From contig JBAXQP010000094.1 of the NCBI GenBank assembly GCA_037131655.1, positions 1 through 9,041 of the forward strand: 9,041 nt of DNA, in the 5' to 3' direction. The notes under the pieces are model-generated. The model made no database searches. It was not told where the DNA came from and worked only from the letters and a program-made list of their open reading frames with translations. The position numbers were made by a program, and so were the translations under genes. This stretch comes from a bacterium. Its GTDB lineage: Bacteria > Armatimonadota > Fimbriimonadia > Fimbriimonadales > JBAXQP01. This document shows positions 7,221-9,041 of this stretch, piece after piece. How positions within the stretch are numbered: position 1 is the first letter of the stretch; each line of letters opens with the position of its first letter.

Positions 7221-7311
7221 ATCAATCTTGATATTACCGTCAAGCTCGTCTCGCGTCAAGCAGAATTACCCGGGAGTGCTTATACAAGGATTTCAACCAC
7301 GGAGAATAATG

Positions 7312-7325
7312 GTGAAATAATTCAC
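7312..7325. promoter_or_regulatory. Palindromic operator candidate in the divergent glnE/dockerin-gene region
   Basis: GTGAA (7312-7316) and TTCAC (7321-7325) are perfect inverted arms around ATAA. The site lies between the divergent glnE and dockerin-protein genes. It resembles a second GTGA/TTCAC pair over the plus-strand promoter at 7362-7381. A regulator is not identifiable. Confidence 0.3.
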
Positions 7326-7342
7326 AAAGTATGGCGTGAAAT

Positions 7343-7371
7343 TTGACTTAAATGAACCTGTGTGTGATAAT
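7343..7371 (+). promoter_or_regulatory. Sigma-70-type promoter of the dockerin-protein gene
   Basis: TTGACT (7343-7348) is separated by 17 bases from GATAAT (7366-7371), with an extended -10 TG at 7363-7364. Transcription should begin near 7378, leaving a leader of about 60 bases to the ATG at 7440. An ATG at 7386 would be only 8 bases into the transcript, which argues against it as the start. Confidence 0.7.
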
Positions 7372-7381
7372 AACTTCACAC
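7362..7381. promoter_or_regulatory. Inverted repeat overlapping the -10 box and predicted transcript start
   Basis: GTGTGA (7362-7367) and TCACAC (7376-7381) form perfect 6-bp arms with an 8-base spacer. The repeat covers the -10 box and the expected start of transcription, the usual place for a repressor. The TGTGA-N8-TCACA pattern is reminiscent of CRP/FNR-family sites, but the usual spacer there is 6, so that link is weak. Confidence 0.4.
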
Positions 7382-7439
7382 TTATATGTATCTTAATGAG
7401 TGCTTTCTGTTTTGTATTCAACTTTGGTGGAAACTTTTA

Positions 7440-8585
7440 ATGGATTGGTGGGCAATGAGAATAGAAGTGAGAATTGCGATTCTGGTAATCCTCTTTGCTT
7501 TTGTGGCGACAACTTTAGTTCATGCTGTTACTTATTCCTCTGTAGATTCAGATGATGTTTGGGTCTATGGGTGGTCAGGCAATCCCTCAGGAAGTGAATA
7601 TCTGCAAGCTTGGATGCATGGGAACAGCTCGGATTTATGGCCAGTTTATCCGCCGCCCTACGATATTGTAAATGATGCAAGTTATTCATACTTGCAATGG
7701 GATTTGAGCAGCACTTTTGTACCTGGCAATTACTATCATATCACTTCTGCAACAATAACCTTAACTCATAAAAAATCCCCTACTTGGACTTTATCAGATA
7801 AGAATGTAATGCTGAGAAAGCTTGCTTCCAACTGGGGTGAAACAACTTGGTATTTTCTTAATACGACCAACCCTCAACCGTGTGCGCTTCTGGCGAGTGG
7901 AGAACGCGCTTACGATTATAATAATCCCTTCCCAGTCACTTTCAACCTAAATACCCAGGCATTTGAGGATTTCTTGAATAGTACTGTTTCAACGAGCAAG
8001 ATCAGCTTTTCCATCACCTCAGCATTAGATCCTGGAGAAATGATGGGGACAAAATCTTACAAATTTTATTCAAATGATTGGTTGACGGCTTCACAGCAAC
8101 CGAAGCTGGAAATAATTACTGAGGCGCCTGTTCCTGGATATCATGTTCGTGGTCATGTGACCCTAGAGATGTTAGCGACACGGGTGGCTCTTCAAACCTT
8201 AACAATGGATTTGCGCGAACCTGGCACGCTAAATGTTGTTGAATCCCATCGTATCATTCCTGAGGAGGATGGGAGTTACGACTTACCTGTTTGGCACACA
8301 GGCAATTATGATATCGCGGTTAAGGGACTAACTTGGTTGAGGGTCGTTAAGAATGTTACAATCAATTTCAATCAGGATACGACCGGTATCGATTTTGACT
8401 TATATAATGGTGATGCGAATGGGGATAATTCTATTGATGATCTTGATTTTCTTGGGGTCATTGGTGAATTTGGCAGTCCATCTTCTGGGTTGAATGGCAA
8501 TACGGATTTTAACCAGGATGGGGTGGTCAATGACCTTGAATTCCTTAAAGTTATAGGTTCGTTTGGTGAAACAGGTCAGCCTTAA
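7440..8585 (+). CDS. Secreted DNRLRE-domain protein with C-terminal type I dockerin
   Basis: This 381-residue protein is predicted to be exported. Residues 1-29 form a signal peptide: a basic M-R-I-E-V-R, a hydrophobic core, and V-H-A before the likely cut. Residues about 30-226 resemble a DNRLRE/CBM96-like beta domain, with a Y-L-Q-W-D-L-S-S strand, N-W-G-E-T-T-W and a closing Q-Q-P-K-L-E-I-I-T. Residues about 234-323 resemble the small beta-sandwich (H-V-T-L-E ... Y-D-I-A-V-K-G ... W-L-R) that often precedes dockerins in Armatimonadota and Planctomycetota. Residues 324-381 are a dockerin with two calcium loops: D325-A-N-G-D-N-S-I-D-D and D356-F-N-Q-D-G-V-V-N-D. Dockerins bind cohesins or anchor surface complexes; no cohesin is in the window. 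ATG 7440 has GGTGGA 8 bases upstream; ATG 7455 is the alternative, and 7386 adds an unlikely segment before the signal peptide. It probably shares a transcript with the next gene. Confidence 0.85.
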   Translation: MDWWAMRIEVRIAILVILFAFVATTLVHAVTYSSVDSDDVWVYGWSGNPSGSEYLQAWMHGNSSDLWPVYPPPYDIVNDASYSYLQWDLSSTFVPGNYYHITSATITLTHKKSPTWTLSDKNVMLRKLASNWGETTWYFLNTTNPQPCALLASGERAYDYNNPFPVTFNLNTQAFEDFLNSTVSTSKISFSITSALDPGEMMGTKSYKFYSNDWLTASQQPKLEIITEAPVPGYHVRGHVTLEMLATRVALQTLTMDLREPGTLNVVESHRIIPEEDGSYDLPVWHTGNYDIAVKGLTWLRVVKNVTINFNQDTTGIDFDLYNGDANGDNSIDDLDFLGVIGEFGSPSSGLNGNTDFNQDGVVNDLEFLKVIGSFGETGQP

Positions 8586-8607
8586 GTTTGATTTATGATA
8601 CTCAGCG

Positions 8608-8613
8608 AAGGAG
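8608..8613 (+). promoter_or_regulatory. Ribosome binding site that decides the TTG start of the pseudopilin gene
   Basis: AAGGAG lies 5 bases before TTG 8619. An in-frame ATG at 8595 has no comparable site upstream and would add eight residues before the prepilin leader. Confidence 0.75.
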
Positions 8614-8618
8614 CGTTT

Positions 8619-9041
8619 TTGAAGCGAATAGGTTTTACTCTTATTGAACTTTTAGTGGTGGTTGCCATCATCGTCATTCTGGCAGGGCTTCTTTTTCCTG
8701 TCTTTAGCATGGCGAGACAAAAAACGCGTCTTACTTATTGTATCAACAATATGAAGCAGATATGGTCTGCCGTGATGATGTATTCCGAAGATTACAACGA
8801 TCGTGTGCCCTATGTCGAGGATCCTTGGTTTTATCCTGTGCCTGATCGACAGGACCTGGTGAAGGGAGATCCAACCAATCGTCAGCTAAATCCGCATAGT
8901 TTGATAAATGTGATGATGCCCTATGCTAGATCCGTCGATATTTGGAAATGCCCATCGGCTGTGATAGGTTATCCAGGTTCATCAGCTAAGGATTGGAAAC
9001 AGACTTACTTTTTTGGCGCTGCCAATCGGTTTGATCCAATA
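8619..9041 (+). CDS. Pseudopilin-like protein with prepilin N-terminal cleavage/methylation domain, 3' end missing
   Basis: The first 141 codons are visible and the frame runs off the right edge. The start is TTG, supported by AAGGAG 5 bases upstream. The N-terminus reads M-K-R-I-G, then F-T-L-I-E-L-L-V-V-V-A and a hydrophobic helix to about residue 28. This is a class III leader cut by prepilin peptidase after Gly5, with Phe as the methylated +1 residue and the conserved Glu at +5. It continues with A-R-Q-K-T-R and C-I-N-N-M-K-Q-I-W-S-A-V-M-M-Y-S-E-D-Y-N-D-R-V-P, the hallmark of the large pseudopilin-like families (often called DUF1559 or H-X9-DG) abundant in Armatimonadota and Planctomycetota. 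Later W-K-C-P-S is also typical. The product should sit in the membrane or in a pilus or type II secretion-like fibre. It starts 33 bases after the dockerin gene, consistent with an operon. The role of these families is poorly known. Confidence 0.88.
   Translation, partial: MKRIGFTLIELLVVVAIIVILAGLLFPVFSMARQKTRLTYCINNMKQIWSAVMMYSEDYNDRVPYVEDPWFYPVPDRQDLVKGDPTNRQLNPHSLINVMMPYARSVDIWKCPSAVIGYPGSSAKDWKQTYFFGAANRFDPI

Noticed and set aside
7386..7439. ATG 7386 as start of the dockerin protein
   Set aside because: It lies about 8 bases after the predicted transcript start, has no ribosome binding site and would put an extra hydrophobic stretch before a normal signal peptide.
8595..8618. ATG start for the pseudopilin gene at 8595
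   Set aside because: It lacks a ribosome binding site, while TTG 8619 has AAGGAG at ideal spacing and gives the short M-K-R-I-G leader normal for these proteins.

Overview
The window carries seven clear protein genes and one broken one, with a few promoters and a strong terminator. No rRNA, tRNA, CRISPR array or insertion sequence was recognised. By eye the base composition is near even. The gene content (a sulfatase, a secreted DNRLRE/dockerin protein, a pseudopilin-like protein with a class III leader, and a full-length two-domain GlnE) fits a free-living environmental bacterium of the Armatimonadota or Planctomycetota type. That placement is inferred from gene families only; no phylogenetic marker is present.

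Layout. Positions 1-1087 (+) hold the C-terminal part of a sulfatase whose start and active-site cysteine/serine lie before the window. Positions 1096-1931 (+) hold a HigBA-type toxin-antitoxin cassette with its own near-consensus promoter. The toxin frame is interrupted by an in-frame TAG at 1233-1235, while the antitoxin is intact. Positions 1945-2728 (+) hold a separately promoted, unrecognised membrane-anchored or secreted protein. Positions 2729-2975 hold no convincing gene but several inverted repeats, followed by a strong bidirectional terminator at 2976-3001. On the minus strand follow an aldo/keto reductase (3031-4077) and, upstream of it, glnE (4239-7220), the adenylyltransferase/adenylyl-removing enzyme for glutamine synthetase. 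A divergent intergenic region near 7221-7439 carries a near-consensus promoter and palindromes built from GTGA(A)/TTCAC. It leads into a secreted DNRLRE + dockerin protein (7440-8585, +) and, 33 bases on, a pseudopilin-like gene that begins at TTG and runs off the right edge.

How the parts relate. The window is a patchwork rather than one pathway. GlnE controls nitrogen assimilation. The aldo/keto reductase is a generic oxidoreductase. The sulfatase and the dockerin/DNRLRE protein point to extracellular polysaccharide use or cell-surface display. The segment 1088-2975 looks like a small accessory insertion with its own promoters. The observation most worth checking is the toxin gene: an otherwise complete HigB-like frame with good promoter and ribosome binding site, split by a single amber codon, with an internal ATG 24 bases after it and a cognate antitoxin still open.
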